Assembly: GCA_019096065.1 (NCBI GenBank)
Contig: JAGUCH010000006.1
Location: 516,001-580,000, forward strand
Direction: 5' to 3'
Source: Paracyclopina nana
Lineage: Eukaryota; Arthropoda; Copepoda; Cyclopoida; Cyclopettidae
Length of the DNA: 64,000 nt
Shown: positions 46,281 through 58,565 of the stretch, piece by piece
How positions within the stretch are numbered: the stretch's first letter is position 1
Layout of the letters: each line of letters starts with the position of its first letter
Program-made: the position numbers and the translations under genes
Notes under the pieces: generated by a model
Databases searched by the model: none
What the model saw: the letters and a program-made list of their open reading frames with translations, nothing else
Told to the model about the DNA's origin: nothing

Positions 46281-47128
46281 TTCTTCTGACCAAACTTATA
46301 CTGGAAAAACCTAGCTGAATTGAGAGAGAGAGAGAAATTGCTCTTTGAAAAGTTTTTATTGAGAAGTTTGAGCCATTCTGAGTAATTCTTTTTAGTGGCT
46401 CAAGTAATCTAAGCCAGCCTTTGAATTTTGGACACCCATAATAAAACCTTACAGTTTTTTGCCAATGTCTAACAAGGTGCAATCAATAAAAAAATTGAGA
46501 GGCTGACTCAGGCTAGCAAGAGGTTGAGTTAGTCGTGCTTAAAATGTTCCGTCTATGCAGACTAATTTTCTATAGTGGCTTATGAACTTAATGCAAGTTG
46601 CAATAGAGATGGTGCAATATCTTCAGATCCCAAAAGTTGGCCCCTTTTCTTAACATGAAGTACTGAGCAAAAAAAAGTTTTGCTGAGCAAATTTGCTCAA
46701 ACTAGGAAGTAACAAAAGTTAGTGATCAGCAAGTGAAGTGAGAAAAGAGCAGGAAGATCAAAGTGAAAAGAACTTTTTTGATAAGTAAAATCCATGTTTG
46801 AATCTGTGTGAATGACTATGACAAAGTGCCCAGCTGTTAATGTTCATGCTCAGCATGAAGACCAGCGAAGTACTGAGAGTGCAAAATCCTGTTGTTGTTG
46901 TAATGAATCTGGAAAAACTTGCCTCAAAAATTATCCAGGGAAATTGCATGCTGCTTTGTGGCATGCAGTTCCTATTTATGCAGTGTGATTCTTTATTGCG
47001 ACACTTTTGCCACGTGGGCATGCGGGTCACGTAAGTTTCTCAGCACATACACAATAAGCTGCAGCATTTGTTGACAAACTTTGGCTTGAGGTAATGTTGC
47101 GGAAAAATTAGAACCTACCGAAAAACCT
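46281..47128. other. Intergenic DNA between the receptor-like gene and CFAP100
   Basis: No supported exon. A (GA)n tract at about 46,320 may lie in the receptor gene 5' region. It should hold the receptor gene promoter and the CFAP100 3' end. Confidence 0.4.
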
Positions 47129-50100
47129 CTAATAATCATCTGAGCTATTGCTGGTGGAATTCAAGTCATCAGACTTGAGGTCGCCTTTGAGGCTGTTGCG
47201 GCCTCTTTTCTTCGACATTCGATCCCGGTATGACACAAAAGAAGTTTGTGTTGGTTCCATTCCTCTCAAGCAAGGCTGAAAACATCAAAGAAAGGCCTCG
47301 TCACAAGCTGCAGGAATTAGCTTTAAAATTTTCTGTACCGGCACGCCTGTTCTCAAAATAAGTCAGCTGACGCCAGCTTGGCTTGCCTGTTAATAATATA
47401 AATGCCTCAAAACAAAGAGCTGACAAGGCCGAAAATATCCTCAAAAATTGCTCAATTAGGTCAGAATAATGAATAGATTCCGCTCAATTGGGCCATTGTC
47501 AGCTCTTTTGGATTCAGGAATTTGTTTACCCCAAGTCCAATGTAATATGAGAGCGGCTATTGATGCCTTTAAAATTTTATGTACCGGCACGCCTGTTCTC
47601 AAAAAAGTCAGCTGACGCCAGCTTGGCTTGCCTGTTAATAATGTAAATGCCTCAAAACAAAGAGCTGACAAGGCCGAAAATATCCTCAAAAATTGCTCAA
47701 TTAGGTCAGAACAATGAAGAGATTCCGCTCAATTGGGCCATTGTCAGCTCTTTTGGATTCAGGAATTGTCTTTAAAATTTTCTGTACCGGCACGCCTGTT
47801 CTCAGCTGCAATAAGTCAGCTGACGCCCGCTTGGCTTGTCTGTTAATGCCTCAAAAGAAAGAGCTGACAAGGCCGAAAATATCCTCAAAAATTACCCAAT
47901 TAGGTCAGAATAATGAATAGATTCCGCTCAATTGGGCCATTGTCAGCTCTTTTGGATTCAGGAATTTGTTTACCCCAAGTCCAATGTAATATGAGAGCGG
48001 CTATTGATGCCTTTAAAATTTTATGTACCGGCACGCCTGTTCTCAAAAAAGTCAGCTGACGCCAGCTTGGCTTGCCTGTTAAAAATGTAAATGCCTCAAA
48101 ACAAAGAGCTGACAAGGCCGAAAATATCCTCAAAAATTGCTCAATTAGGTCAGAACAATGAAGAGATTCCGCTCAATTGGGCCATTGTCAGCTCTTTTGG
48201 ATTCAGGAATTGTCTTTAAAATTTTCTGTACCGGCACGCCTGTTCTCAGCTGCAATAAGTCAGCTGACGCCCGCTTGGCTTGTCTGTTAATGCCTCAAAA
48301 GAAAGAGCTGACAAGGCCGAAAATATCCTCAAAAATTACCCAATTAGGTGAGAATAATGAAGAGATTCCGCTCAATTGGGCCATTGTCAGCTCTTTGGGC
48401 TGCAGGAATTTGTGTTTACCCCAATGAAATATGAGAGCGGCTATTGATGCCTTAGGATAATCGAGCCGAGCCCTATCATACCTTGACAAAAGGAGGTGCG
48501 AGTGCTCGGTCAAGAGCCTTTTTGTTCCTGTCAGCCTCGATTTGTCGTTGCCGTTCCATTTTGGCCTCATGCTCACGCTGACGCCTTTCACGTTCACAGG
48601 TCTGAAGAAAATAACATCGTAAATCACACATACACTGCTAAACCTAGCAGCACAATGGTAGCAAAAAAATTAATATAAAAAAGGCCAGATTTCATATGGC
48701 AATTCATGTCTCTGTACTGAGCCAGGGCTAAAAGCATACCACGTTTCACTTTGGTGCACACAGTTGCATTCGTAATTAAATCAGCCAAAGTTTTGCCTTT
48801 CCCTGCCAACTTCCCAAGGGACCAGTGTGTGTAGTCTTTAAGAGCCATGATTTATTGTAGGCTCCTTCTTGGCTATAGGTTGATCCTTCAGTGTCAATGG
48901 GCATTGTTTTCCATAGAAAGCAGTTTAGAAAATGATTACTATTTGGGTGTCCGAGGCGGTCTGGCAACGTCTCGGATCATTTGAGCGGCAGCTTAAAATG
49001 AGTGTATACACTAATTTCGAGAACTCCTTAACTAATTTTTTTTAAAAAAATCCATCCCAGTATGAAAATACATTTGGATACACATATGGTTTATGGAGAA
49101 GAACGCGTATTTAAAAGTGCGGAGCTTGGCGTCGCTCCGCTCGAATAATTACCCGTTGAGCAATTTTGACTTTCTCAATTGGGAGCCTTTCCAATTCTTG
49201 AGTGAGCACTTCCATACGCAATTCAATGCGTTTCAGCAAATCCATGGTGGACACTTCTTGGTCCAGAGGCTCGATACAGTCCACATACACAAGCCTAACT
49301 TGTTTGCCCAGCTCTGAAAAATATCAAGAGGTTTTTTTTCAAATCTTATCAAAAAATTAGATTGTCAAAGTCAAGGTCCCAAGGGAACTTTGCTGACCAG
49401 CTTAAGTCTTCAAGAGGAAATTTGCACTTCTTTCTCAGAATTGGGGCTTAACCAACCTCTGAGGATCTTGTCCTCAGCTCGTTTGGCCTCCGCGGCCGTT
49501 TCCTCCACATTCGCACGTTCCTCTTGCAACTTGATCAGTTCAGCCTCAGCGGCCTTTTCATTCGAGATTTTCTCCTCCACTTTGCGAATTTCCAGCTCAA
49601 AGTTGGCTGCTTGATGGTTCAACCTTGACCGAGTCTGAAAATCTGCTTATTTTTCTTATCATTTTTACTTAAAAAAACTTTCACCTCTCTAACCGAAGTC
49701 TTGATTTTCTCAAGATTTCCCTCCTCTTCGCGGCATTCTTGGATCAACTTGAGGTTTTCGTCCTCGAGGTCCGTAAAAATGGAAAGAAGTTGTTGAGGAT
49801 GCTGAAAGTAGAGTTTCACAGCTCCTTTGGCTTTCTCTGCAAGAATAGACGTCCAAGTCACAGTGAAAGCCTTGAGGCACTCGAGCCAGCTCACCAAATT
49901 CCTCGGTGGACATGTTCAGCGTCTGGGTCATGACCTTGGCCACGGCGGCCTCTTTTTCCAGCTTCTTTTTGCGCTCAAGCTCCTGTTGCTCTTCAATTTT
50001 GCGCAGCTCCTCAGTGGACATGATTGAGGCCGTTGAGGCTGCTGAGGCTTGAGCAGTGATTTTCCACTTTGACACACTCCTCCTTGAGGTTGTTGTGGTG

Positions 50101-53100
50101 GTTGCACTTGGCTCCCTTGTCACAGATCTTAACATAGTAAAAAGGGCTTTTAATTAACGTTTTCAATGCATGCCGTGACAGTACGAAAAATTGTAGGGCA
50201 GCGCGGGCGGACGTCAGCTGACAGCTGCAGGCCAAACGGGCAGGCGACAGCTGCATGACTTTTTGAACTAATCCCGATTAATTCGCCCTGCTTGGTTGTT
50301 TTTCAGCACAGAACTGAATTGACTGGAGCAAAAAACAAAAGTTACTGGGATGCAGGCTTGCAGTTTTGCCAAAAAGCTCTTAAGGGAGCAACTTTGGCAT
50401 ACTAGACCCTGCTTACCACTAATGCTTTGGTCTGGGCCTTTTTCATAAGTAATGCATGACTTTTTGCCATAATACTATTACAAACTCACAAGCAAATTCT
50501 TACAAGTTGAGAATGTAAACTAACCTTGGTGACATGATAAATTCCTTCAGTGAGGTGAAATCCGAATGGGTGTCATCCGAAAGCTGTCTCCAAGCTTCTG
50601 GGGACATGGAGTGCAAAAATCCCTAGAAAATTCAAAAGATTTACTGATACACAAGTCCTCAATACAAAAAGAGAGAGGCAACTTCAAGACTTCACTTATG
50701 CCAGGGTGACCAGAATATTTGAGCGGGTAGTAGCCAGATTGCTCCCTAAAATTACCACATTTGGCTATCTCAGAAAAAATGACTCAAAATTGCCAAAAAA
50801 TAGCCACATTTCTAGGAATTTTCATGATAATAATAATTTTTATGAAAATTTGATCCAATTTTTGGGATTATTGAAATAATGATTTTCATCTTTTTTTGGT
50901 TGCAAAAGTTTTAGAAAAGTCCGCCATTTTAAAAAAAAAATTTCCTAATTTTATTGCAGATTTTCAAGCGTTTATTAAGAAAAAATAACAAATTTTCGGC
51001 CTTCTCAAAAATAGCCACAAAACAAATGGCTATGGCTATTCAGCCAAATGCAAAATGGCGCGAAAATTCAAATGTTTCGCGCATCTTTTCACTTGTGCAG
51101 CATCTCTACTGACCTCATAGGTGCCATATTCAGCAAGTACATCTTTGAGCTTATTGATGTCTCTCTTCAGGGCAATAATTCTGTTATCCACCTGTTTCAA
51201 AGCTGTGGCTTTCTCCATTCTCAGCCTGGTTTCTTGCTCTGCACTGTTAAAACAGGGAGGAGGGGAAAAAAAGGATACGTTTTCATTATGATACATGGAG
51301 AATTCTCTTGGGACCGGGAAAAAAGCCTTTTTTCACATACAGTGTAACCACAATGAGGCTCAGTCTTTCATGTCAGGTTGGCTTTCATGCAATTCATCAT
51401 AACACCGTGAAGAAAGCTGCTTTTGGAGCATTTTGAGTGCCAATAAAAAGGAATTGGTGTTCATGATTTTATTTGGTGAAAAAGGGCCTTAGTTTTAGGC
51501 TTTTTGAGGGGCTCACCTTTTCATGGCCCCGACAGCCTTGCGATCGTTTTCCTGCAAAAACTGGTCAAAAGCTTGCTCAGCCAGTCTCAGCTCACTTTCA
51601 GTCTTCTGAATTGACAATTCCTCCTCTCTCATCTCGGTTTCCAGCCGTTTTTTCTCGTCTCGTTTGACAGACAACGAATACTGCAAAATCATCCTTGACG
51701 TGAGTCGTGACATATAAGGCTCGTTCCGAGCACGGATTTTTGACAGTCAGCACATAACGGATTTCGCATCCTCAATTTTTTATCTTTTTTAGCATAACGT
51801 TTGCACATATGTCATGAATTAACAAAAGCCATCCATGCATCAAATTTTACCATCAATCAGTTTTTCGCTCTGATTTTTGTGTAAAAAATCGTTATCTGAA
51901 AATGTTTGAAAAAACGTTTCTTCTCCACAATTTGCTGGTTCTTTATGCAGGCCTTGTGATCGTTACCAGGTAACGGGTATTCAAATACCCTTATGTAATG
52001 AAATGTATTTTTAACGACCTGGCTCTTCACTTCATAAGGGCATATAAGTACTTCAATATCGTTAACTGGTAACGATCTAAAGAACCAGCCATTAATAGCA
52101 AGTACCAAAACCCCATGGACTTGTTATTTTCAAGAAAGTTTGTTTACAACTTATTATTTGATTTGCTACCATTATAGTAACCATCAAATTCAATTGAAGC
52201 AATGCAACCACATGAAAATTCAGGTGTTTTCATGCAGGAAAAAAGGTAATTGGCTGCACAAAATCAAAGGGCTGCTTCGCGTGGAAGTAGCAATTTCCGA
52301 AAATTGCCTTTGGATCGATGCTGGAGGCAAAAAACAATCAAGCTCTACCTTAAGGAGAAACATTTGGCGAGAATTGGCAATAAATTTGCTCAGCGGTTCC
52401 GAGCCAATAATGAAACGGCGGACATTGGCCAACTCAAAAGTGGGATCGTCCTCATTGCTTGTTATGGCAGCCTCTTTAACTCGTCCTCGGTCGTCCTCCA
52501 AATCGTTGTTGGCCTCGTCGTCCTCGCTGCAGCCTCCGGACATCGAGTCGAGGTCGCTGTAGAGGTCGTACACATTCTCCATGGTTCGCTTCTTCAGCCG
52601 AGTGCTTTTCGTGTGCATGTAATGCAGCCTCGTTTGCTTATTGGCCTCATTTCGGTGGAGGCCGTGATTTTCCTCCTCATCTGATAAATTTAGGCCGGAT
52701 GACCTCGACTTCCGAGCCTGAAATTACGTAATATGCTCTTCAGGCCGGAACCCGTTGTTGTTAGGTGATTATCTAAGTAAATATCTGGTAGCCCCTTAAA
52801 ATCGCAATTGAGCCGGATAATTCCACTTTTCTTTGTAGTGCTACATTAATTGGTCAAGAATAAATTATTGGAATTCTGCAAACTCTGGAATTGGTCCAAG
52901 AACAGATTTATTAGGATTGGAATTATTTGGGAAAAGTACATTCTGGTAGCTCTGAAACCGGTTGAGAGCAATTTTTCCTCGACCTTAGCTGACATAACTA
53001 TATGAATACTCTGCAAGCAAAATTCTTTGATTGTTGTTTCAAATCGTACAAATGGAAAAAGGGGAAAATGTACAGTCTGGTAGCTCTGAAGTGGGTTAAA

Positions 53101-53246
53101 ACGGCAGTAATAATAATGGGCAAAATGAGGTTCTTATGTCTAAAGTGCAGCGTACTCACTTTCTTTTTGGGCTTTTTGTAGTTCGGATCCAACGAGTCCA
53201 ACTCAGCCTTGGTCAGCTTGAACGGGTTAATTTCCTCTCGAGACAT
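47129..53246 (-). CDS. CFAP100: Cilia- and flagella-associated protein 100 (CFAP100) orthologue
   Basis: Eleven exons: 53246-53160, 52717-52349, 51680-51517, 51243-51114, 50622-50525, 50127-49895, 49836-49685, 49634-49457, 49313-49153, 48601-48482 and 47275-47129. They total 1839 bases and 612 aa, close to the human length (about 611). CFAP100 (CCDC37, MIA1) is a coiled-coil axonemal protein that, with CFAP73, forms the modifier-of-inner-arms complex regulating inner dynein arms. Matches to the vertebrate protein in order are INPFKLTKAELD near the N-terminus, RQMFLLK|YSLSVKRDEKKRLE across exons 2/3 (vertebrate RQMFLLQYALDVKR), FDQFLQENDRKAVGAMK, FLHSMSPEAWRQL, VKLYFQHPQQLLSIFTDLED (vertebrate LYFTEPQQLLDVFRELEE), and a basic coiled coil TCERERRQREHEAKMERQRQ. 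The shortest intron is 58 bases (exons 6/7). The stop is TAG after NSSDDY. The last intron holds a tandem repeat and the ninth a small open frame. Confidence 0.93.
47325..48455. repeat. Higher-order tandem repeat in the last CFAP100 intron (~444-bp period)
   Basis: A block starting TTAAAATTTT.TGTACCGGCACGCC recurs at about 47325, 47572, 47773, 48015 and 48217. Successive spacings are about 247, 201, 242 and 202 bases, so two unit types alternate and the true period is about 444 bases. The longer type has GTCCAATGTAATATGAGAGC. The shorter lacks it and has TCAGCTGCAATAAGTCAGCT. Each unit contains AAAGAGCTGACAAGGCC and, further on, its near complement GGCCATTGTCAGCTCTTT, so each can form a hairpin. 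Copies 443-444 bases apart are almost identical, indicating recent amplification. Confidence 0.85.
48624..48848 (-). CDS. Possible nested small membrane protein in CFAP100 intron 9
   Basis: A 74-codon frame starts at an ATG in good context (ATCATGG) with MALKDYTHWSLGKLAGKGKT. It ends in one hydrophobic segment, SGLFYINFFATIVLLGLAVYV, directly before the stop. The layout is that of a small tail-anchored membrane protein with a basic middle (VCTKVKRG). It ends only 23 bases before the acceptor of CFAP100 exon 10 on the same strand. No family was recognised. It may be a real nested microprotein, an alternative exon or chance. Confidence 0.35.
   Translation of the reverse strand: MALKDYTHWSLGKLAGKGKTLADLITNATVCTKVKRGMLLALAQYRDMNCHMKSGLFYINFFATIVLLGLAVYV
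51934..52089. mobile_element. MITE-like inverted-repeat element in CFAP100 intron 2
   Basis: The ends GCTGGTTCTTTA and TAAAGAACCAGC are exact inverted repeats. Just inside, GATCGTTACCAGGTAACG is mirrored by CGTTAACTGGTAACGATC, and CCCTTATG by CATAAGGG. Total length is about 156 bases with no coding capacity, and no clear target duplication was found. It is a plain non-autonomous DNA element. Confidence 0.65.
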
Positions 53247-55789
53247 GATTATGGATCATTCCGATGAAAAGAGCCGGCTGACGTGTCGAGAATGCCAAAA
53301 AATACGCGAGTTTGATCAATGATCACAAGAGAAAGCTGAATGCTTCGACTATACACTCGAGCACACTCTGGGTGAAAAAGAGCCCAAATCACCCCCAAAA
53401 GAGCCAAACCTTCAATTTTCTTATTATAATTCAGCTCACAACGACTTTGTTCCAAAGGTGTATTTCCCAACTACATTTAAGCCAGTGTGGTTTTCCTTGC
53501 TTTCCATCCCTTGAGGGTGAAGAGGCATGACCCTAGAAAATCCAATCGATCAGATTACATTTCCAAGACTTGAAGATGGCTTAAGGAAGCTTTCTAATTG
53601 TTTGCAGCCTCCTTGAGCCTCTTTATAAGTTTTTGAGCATAATTTGAAATGACAACTTTTCACCATGACAGAGAAACACTGCTCAAGGTCAAGTTGAAAT
53701 TAGGAAAAAGTGTAACCAGATGCTTTGGAAATTGCCTTGAAAAAAAGGTAAACCACTAAGATGGTTATGTGGTATAACCATGCCATGCACATATGAGGGG
53801 CCCTATTATATGAAAAAGCCCATATTTCCAAGACAACTTTACGACTTTCTGCAAAATCTTGCACTCTGTTCCATGGCAGCCATTTTACTCAATTGAGTAT
53901 AGTATATAGATAAAAACGTTATTTTAGGACTTGGCCAATAAAATCTCAACAAACCGGTGCACCATGGAGACAACTGACTTTGATTCCGGCCAAGTGGACA
54001 GTACTTCAAAACATTAATGACTAAAAGCATAGCATCCTTTTTGGGATAGCGCGTAAGAGGAAAAAGTGCTTCCAGATTCCCAGCGTGAAAGGATGAGTGT
54101 GCAAATTCTTATCAGCTCAGGTTTGATTATGCAGTCCTAAAAAGTTCCAGTAGGCCTGGAAATCTCAAATCTCAACAGAGCAGAGCTACCCGATGCAAAG
54201 GAAAAGTGCTTTGAGGCATTTTTTAAAAAAGCCCTTGCTTAAATGTAGCTCAAGCTCCTTTTTTAACATTTTTCCATGGAAATTGGCTCAATGTTGAGCT
54301 CCACTTCATTTTTCTTCTCAGTCAATGAGTCTGTCACAAGTCAGCTTTCTGATTAAAATCCTTTTGAGCGAACCGAGCGCCCTTATTTGGGGCCATCATA
54401 ATTTGGATTAAATCTATACAATGAGAGCTAGATTTGGCTATTAAAGTAGTTAATCTTCTTCACAAAAGCCACCATGCTGTTGCCATAATCCCATTTGAGT
54501 GCAAATGAGAGTGTGTGTGAAATTGGTGGCATCATTTCCTCCCATTGTTGAATTTGGACATGGCTAAATTGATGCTGCCATAGCTTCTTCGTTGAATGCC
54601 ACAACCTTTACTTGTGAAAGTTTTGTCAAAAGTTAGTAGCCACACTTGTAAGATTGGAGATAAACCGAATTTCATAAAATAATTTTCCATTTTTAGCAAT
54701 ACTCTTTTAATTTCAAAATCATTTAAAAAATACTTTCTCTCTTTGATTTATTACTTTAAATTCATCATTATGCATACTTCATTAAAAAAATTAACATTTT
54801 GAAAAATGTGGACATTTCTACCTTCTAAATCTAGAGATTTGCTATGAAACGAAAGTGGCTCGAGCCTTGGCCGATCCATCAAAAGTGACAAAGTTTGAAG
54901 TGAGTGGTGGGCCAGTAAAACTTGAAGGTTATAACAAGACCATCTGGTTGGCAGTGCAGCTGCCCCTATTAAAACTTTGCCCATGATCATCACATTTATA
55001 CATTTGAAGCTGCTTTCACCATGCATACATGGTTACAAGCCCTAAAACCAAAGAGCTGACAACTGCATTAATAGGAAATGCCTTCGTTTCGTTTATGCTG
55101 TCACTGAGTTGTTACATCAGCTGACTTTTTAGTTTTTAATACAACAATGAAATTATTGGTTTTATTCACCATTAGCTATTTGACTATGGGAAGTAGGTTG
55201 TATTTCCAAGTAAAAACTAAAACGTGTTTGCCTGGCCTCAAAAAGTTGCAAAAAGCAGCAATATGTCAAGATAAAAATCACCAAAGCTTTTCCACCTTGG
55301 CATTGCCATAAATTGCTGCCATTCCTAATTTGAATTTCGTGCATTTCCACACAAAACATAGCAGTTTCTTATTATATCTCTTTCTTTTTTTAACTTATTA
55401 GAAATATTATCAAATAAGAAGGAGCATGCACAAATTTTACTCTCACAAATTAATTAGGTTAGCAGTGAACATTAGTGAAACTGAGGTTTCATTAATTTGA
55501 CATAAATTGTTCCGAATATGCATAATTTGGCTAATGGCCACTTTCAAGTTTTATATAGTTATAATATTCTGCTAGCGAAAAAAAATCCCTTTCAACCTAA
55601 GAAGAAAGGAGCACAATGGAATTTCCATTCATTCATTCATGCCTTGATGATATCCTGTTTAATTTGGGCGTGACAATTATTTGAACTGGTTGCACTGAAG
55701 GCATTCAGAATATGGCTAAGCAAAGTGGGCTCTATATTAACTGAATTTCCCACAAACAAGGCCCAGTAGCTCAAATTCAACCATAAGAA
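53247..55789. other. Divergent intergenic region between CFAP100 and the DEG/ENaC gene
   Basis: No supported exon. It contains copy 4 of the dispersed TTTTGGG.TAACGC repeat and should hold both promoters. Confidence 0.45.
54031..54078 (+). repeat. Dispersed TTTTGGG.TAACGC repeat, copy 4
   Basis: AGCATCCTTTTTGGGATAGC is followed by GCGTAAGAGGAAAAAGTGCTTCCAGA. The same block order as at 9862, more diverged. Confidence 0.5.
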
Positions 55790-58565
55790 ATGGATCAATT
55801 TTTGGACACAACTTCAGTGCATGGCTTTTACTATATACAAAAAAAGCATGCTTTCATTGACAGGCTGTTTTGGGTAAGCAAAATTGCCCCATTTCATCAA
55901 ATTGATTTTCATGCTTTTAATTTCTTAGGCTTTGGTTGTTTTGGGTGGATTTTCTTTTGGCATCACTTTGATACACAAAAGTTTCAAAGATTGGCGCGAA
56001 CATCCAACAATTACAACTTTGGAATCCATCTCAGCCCCAATCAGTCAAGTGAAATTTCCCACAGTGACAGTCTGTCCAAGTGTGAGCCAAACTGATAATT
56101 GGTCATTTCTAGAAAAGTTTCTGAATGCTTTGAACTTTGAACACTATTATCTGAATGATGGCCCCAAACAGCAACAATTGGGCCTTGAATTAAGGCATGA
56201 TTTGTCTGACCAGATAATTGGTGCTCTAAATCAGAAAATTATCAGAAGATACTTGGCCAACTCAAACAGTTCTGTGTGGACAAGTGCTAAAATTGACGTT
56301 GAAAGTGATTATTCTTACTGGTTCATCAACTATGCATGCCAAGTGGCTGATTTTATTGGGGCCAAAACAATCAAATATGAGGATTTGGTCAACATGACTT
56401 TGCAGTCTTACTTAAAAAGCTCCAGCTTCTTTTATGAGCTAGAAAAACTGGCTGAATTCAATACAGATGGCTTCTTTGACACCTTCTGCAAAGTGGACAA
56501 AAATAAATTGACAACTGCTCATCTGGAAGCAGCCAGCCAGCTGATCATGGCCCATAATCTGCCTTTTGGCACATTTTTGGCTACTTTTGCTAATGCTCAT
56601 GTCTCAAGCAGCAGCTCATTTGACAGGCATACATCCATTGTTTTTGAATCAGTAAAAGAGCTACCAGACATGGATTTGAAGCTGCATGGCTATTTCACAA
56701 GTCTGGGGCAAGCTCTGGGCTTCAATTATTCTTGGTCTCTCTATGACTTGCCAGCCATGCTGTCCAATTTGGAAACTGAAGAGTTTGTAAGCCATATGTA
56801 TTTGCCACAACTGTTTCTGTATTCTCAATTGCTGGTGGACAAGCAATTTGTGGTGAAGAAGCAGTTCAAGCATTTTTGCTTTCCTATTTGGAATAACTTC
56901 ATTGTTGCTGACAGTAGGCATCCATGTGAGTCTGAAAAAAGGTGCTGCCATTTTTGGACTAATCAGTTAGAGCATCAGCTGATGCCAATCATGAAAGTCA
57001 TGAGAATGGCCAATGGAAGAGGCAAGAGCCATTATGATTGGAATGAATTCTTACTGCCTTTTGTCAACAAGTATACTGAAAATTTTTTCTTACTGATAAC
57101 CTAACCTAAGTTAACTTTACAGGCCTGAGTTGGTGAAGTATTCATTTGTTAATTACACTTATAGTGGATACAATAGTCATTACAAATATTACAACCATCC
57201 AAATTTGGATGTAACAAGCTATATTCCTTACTGCTCTTACAAGGCTTCATCTGAAGCTGATTGTGATTTGTTTCAACCTGTCCTCACTGATAAGGGCATT
57301 TGCTATGCCTTTAATGGAATATCCACAAAAGAATTTTTGGCTCCTTCAACCTTTAAAGATTCCTTCATGGAAGCTTACAGCTCAGAGCTTGGCCAAATCG
57401 ACCTGATCAACAGCACTGGAGCAGGATCTGATTATGCTTTGACTATGTACATTTCCAACTCAAAGTTCTGGAGAAAAAAGGGGAAAACAAAGTACTTGAG
57501 TCTGGGCATTTCCTCAGAGTATGATTATTTTGATTTCAAGGCTACAGCAAATACAGTGAAGCCAGGATACATCACAGTATTTGAAGTCACTCCTGTTGAA
57601 GTTGTGGCTACTGACAACCTCAAAGATATTTCTATAGAACAGAGGAAATGCAGATTACACCATGAATCTGAAGATTCTGACTTTTTCCAATTGTACAGCC
57701 AAGCCTCATGTGAGTTTGAATGCAGGGTAAAAAAATCAGTGGAAAGGTGTCTCTGTATCCCTTGGGACATTCCTAGATTGGACACTGAGCAGCATGCCCC
57801 AATTTGTGATTTGTATGGAAATTACTGCTTCTTTACTTTGATGGCCAAGGCAGAGCTTATTGAAGGTAAAACCAATATCTATTTACATCTGTCGCGGGAG
57901 TGTAAAACTGGGCTGCAAAAAGCTGAGAGAGAGAGAGGGGATTACACAATGAAAAAACCCACGTGAAGCTTTTCTAGTCCAAGCTTTGAATACAGTCAAG
58001 ACATTGACCAAAAAATATTTGATTTTGGCATTAATTAATTTTTCAACATCTTTTGATTTCTAATTTAGGTTGTGATTGTTTACCAGATTGCGCAAGTGTT
58101 AGATACACAATGAACAAGCAGGAATTTCCCATAGACGTGCAAAGCCTTTGCACGGATACATATTCAAAAGCATACCAGTTAGCCCTGCTAAAATTGGAAT
58201 CTGGTTATAACGGACTTATCTATGACTACTACAAATATGAGTCGAATAGTACAGCAGGCGAAAGCAAAGTGACTGAGATTTGCAGGGAAATCATGACCAC
58301 AGACATTGGAATTGCTTCAGTGCAAATGGGAACCAAAAAGTACATCAGAACTGTCATGGATAAAAGAGTTACATTTTCTGACATGCTTGGTGTATTGGGT
58401 AGGTTAAAATCGCATACAGTTTCAAATTCTTACAAAATTCTTATCCTTTTGTACTCAGGTGGAACTCTGGGGCTTTTCACTGGCATGAGCATTCTCAGCA
58501 TGGTAGAATTTGTGTTTTGGATGGTGAAACTTGGCTGCAAACAGCTCTTAGTTCCTAAGCACTAA
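55790..58565 (+). CDS. DEG/ENaC (pickpocket-like) sodium channel subunit
   Basis: Five exons, 55790-55873, 55929-57070, 57123-57865, 58069-58398 and 58459-58565, give 801 aa in consistent phases. The protein is an amiloride-sensitive-type trimeric cation channel subunit of the plasma membrane. Exon 1 holds the cytosolic HG gate motif (FLDTTSVHGFYYI) and enters the first membrane helix at RLFW|ALVVLGGFSFG, followed by FKDWREHPTITTLE and FPTVTVCP, all hallmarks of the family. A long cysteine-containing extracellular domain follows, with SCEFECRVKKSVERCLCIPW and GCDCLPDCASVRYTM near its end. The pore helix reads GGTLGLFTGMSILSMVEFVF, including the G-M-S selectivity tripeptide. At 801 aa it is longer than most pickpocket proteins; the excess is in the extracellular loop of exon 2. 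Roles in this family include mechanosensation, salt or pheromone sensing and peptide gating; which applies is unknown. Confidence 0.93.

Noticed and set aside
52250-52684. Plus-strand frames of 140-144 codons
   Set aside because: They lie opposite CFAP100 exon 2, whose minus-strand frame matches the family and splices in phase.
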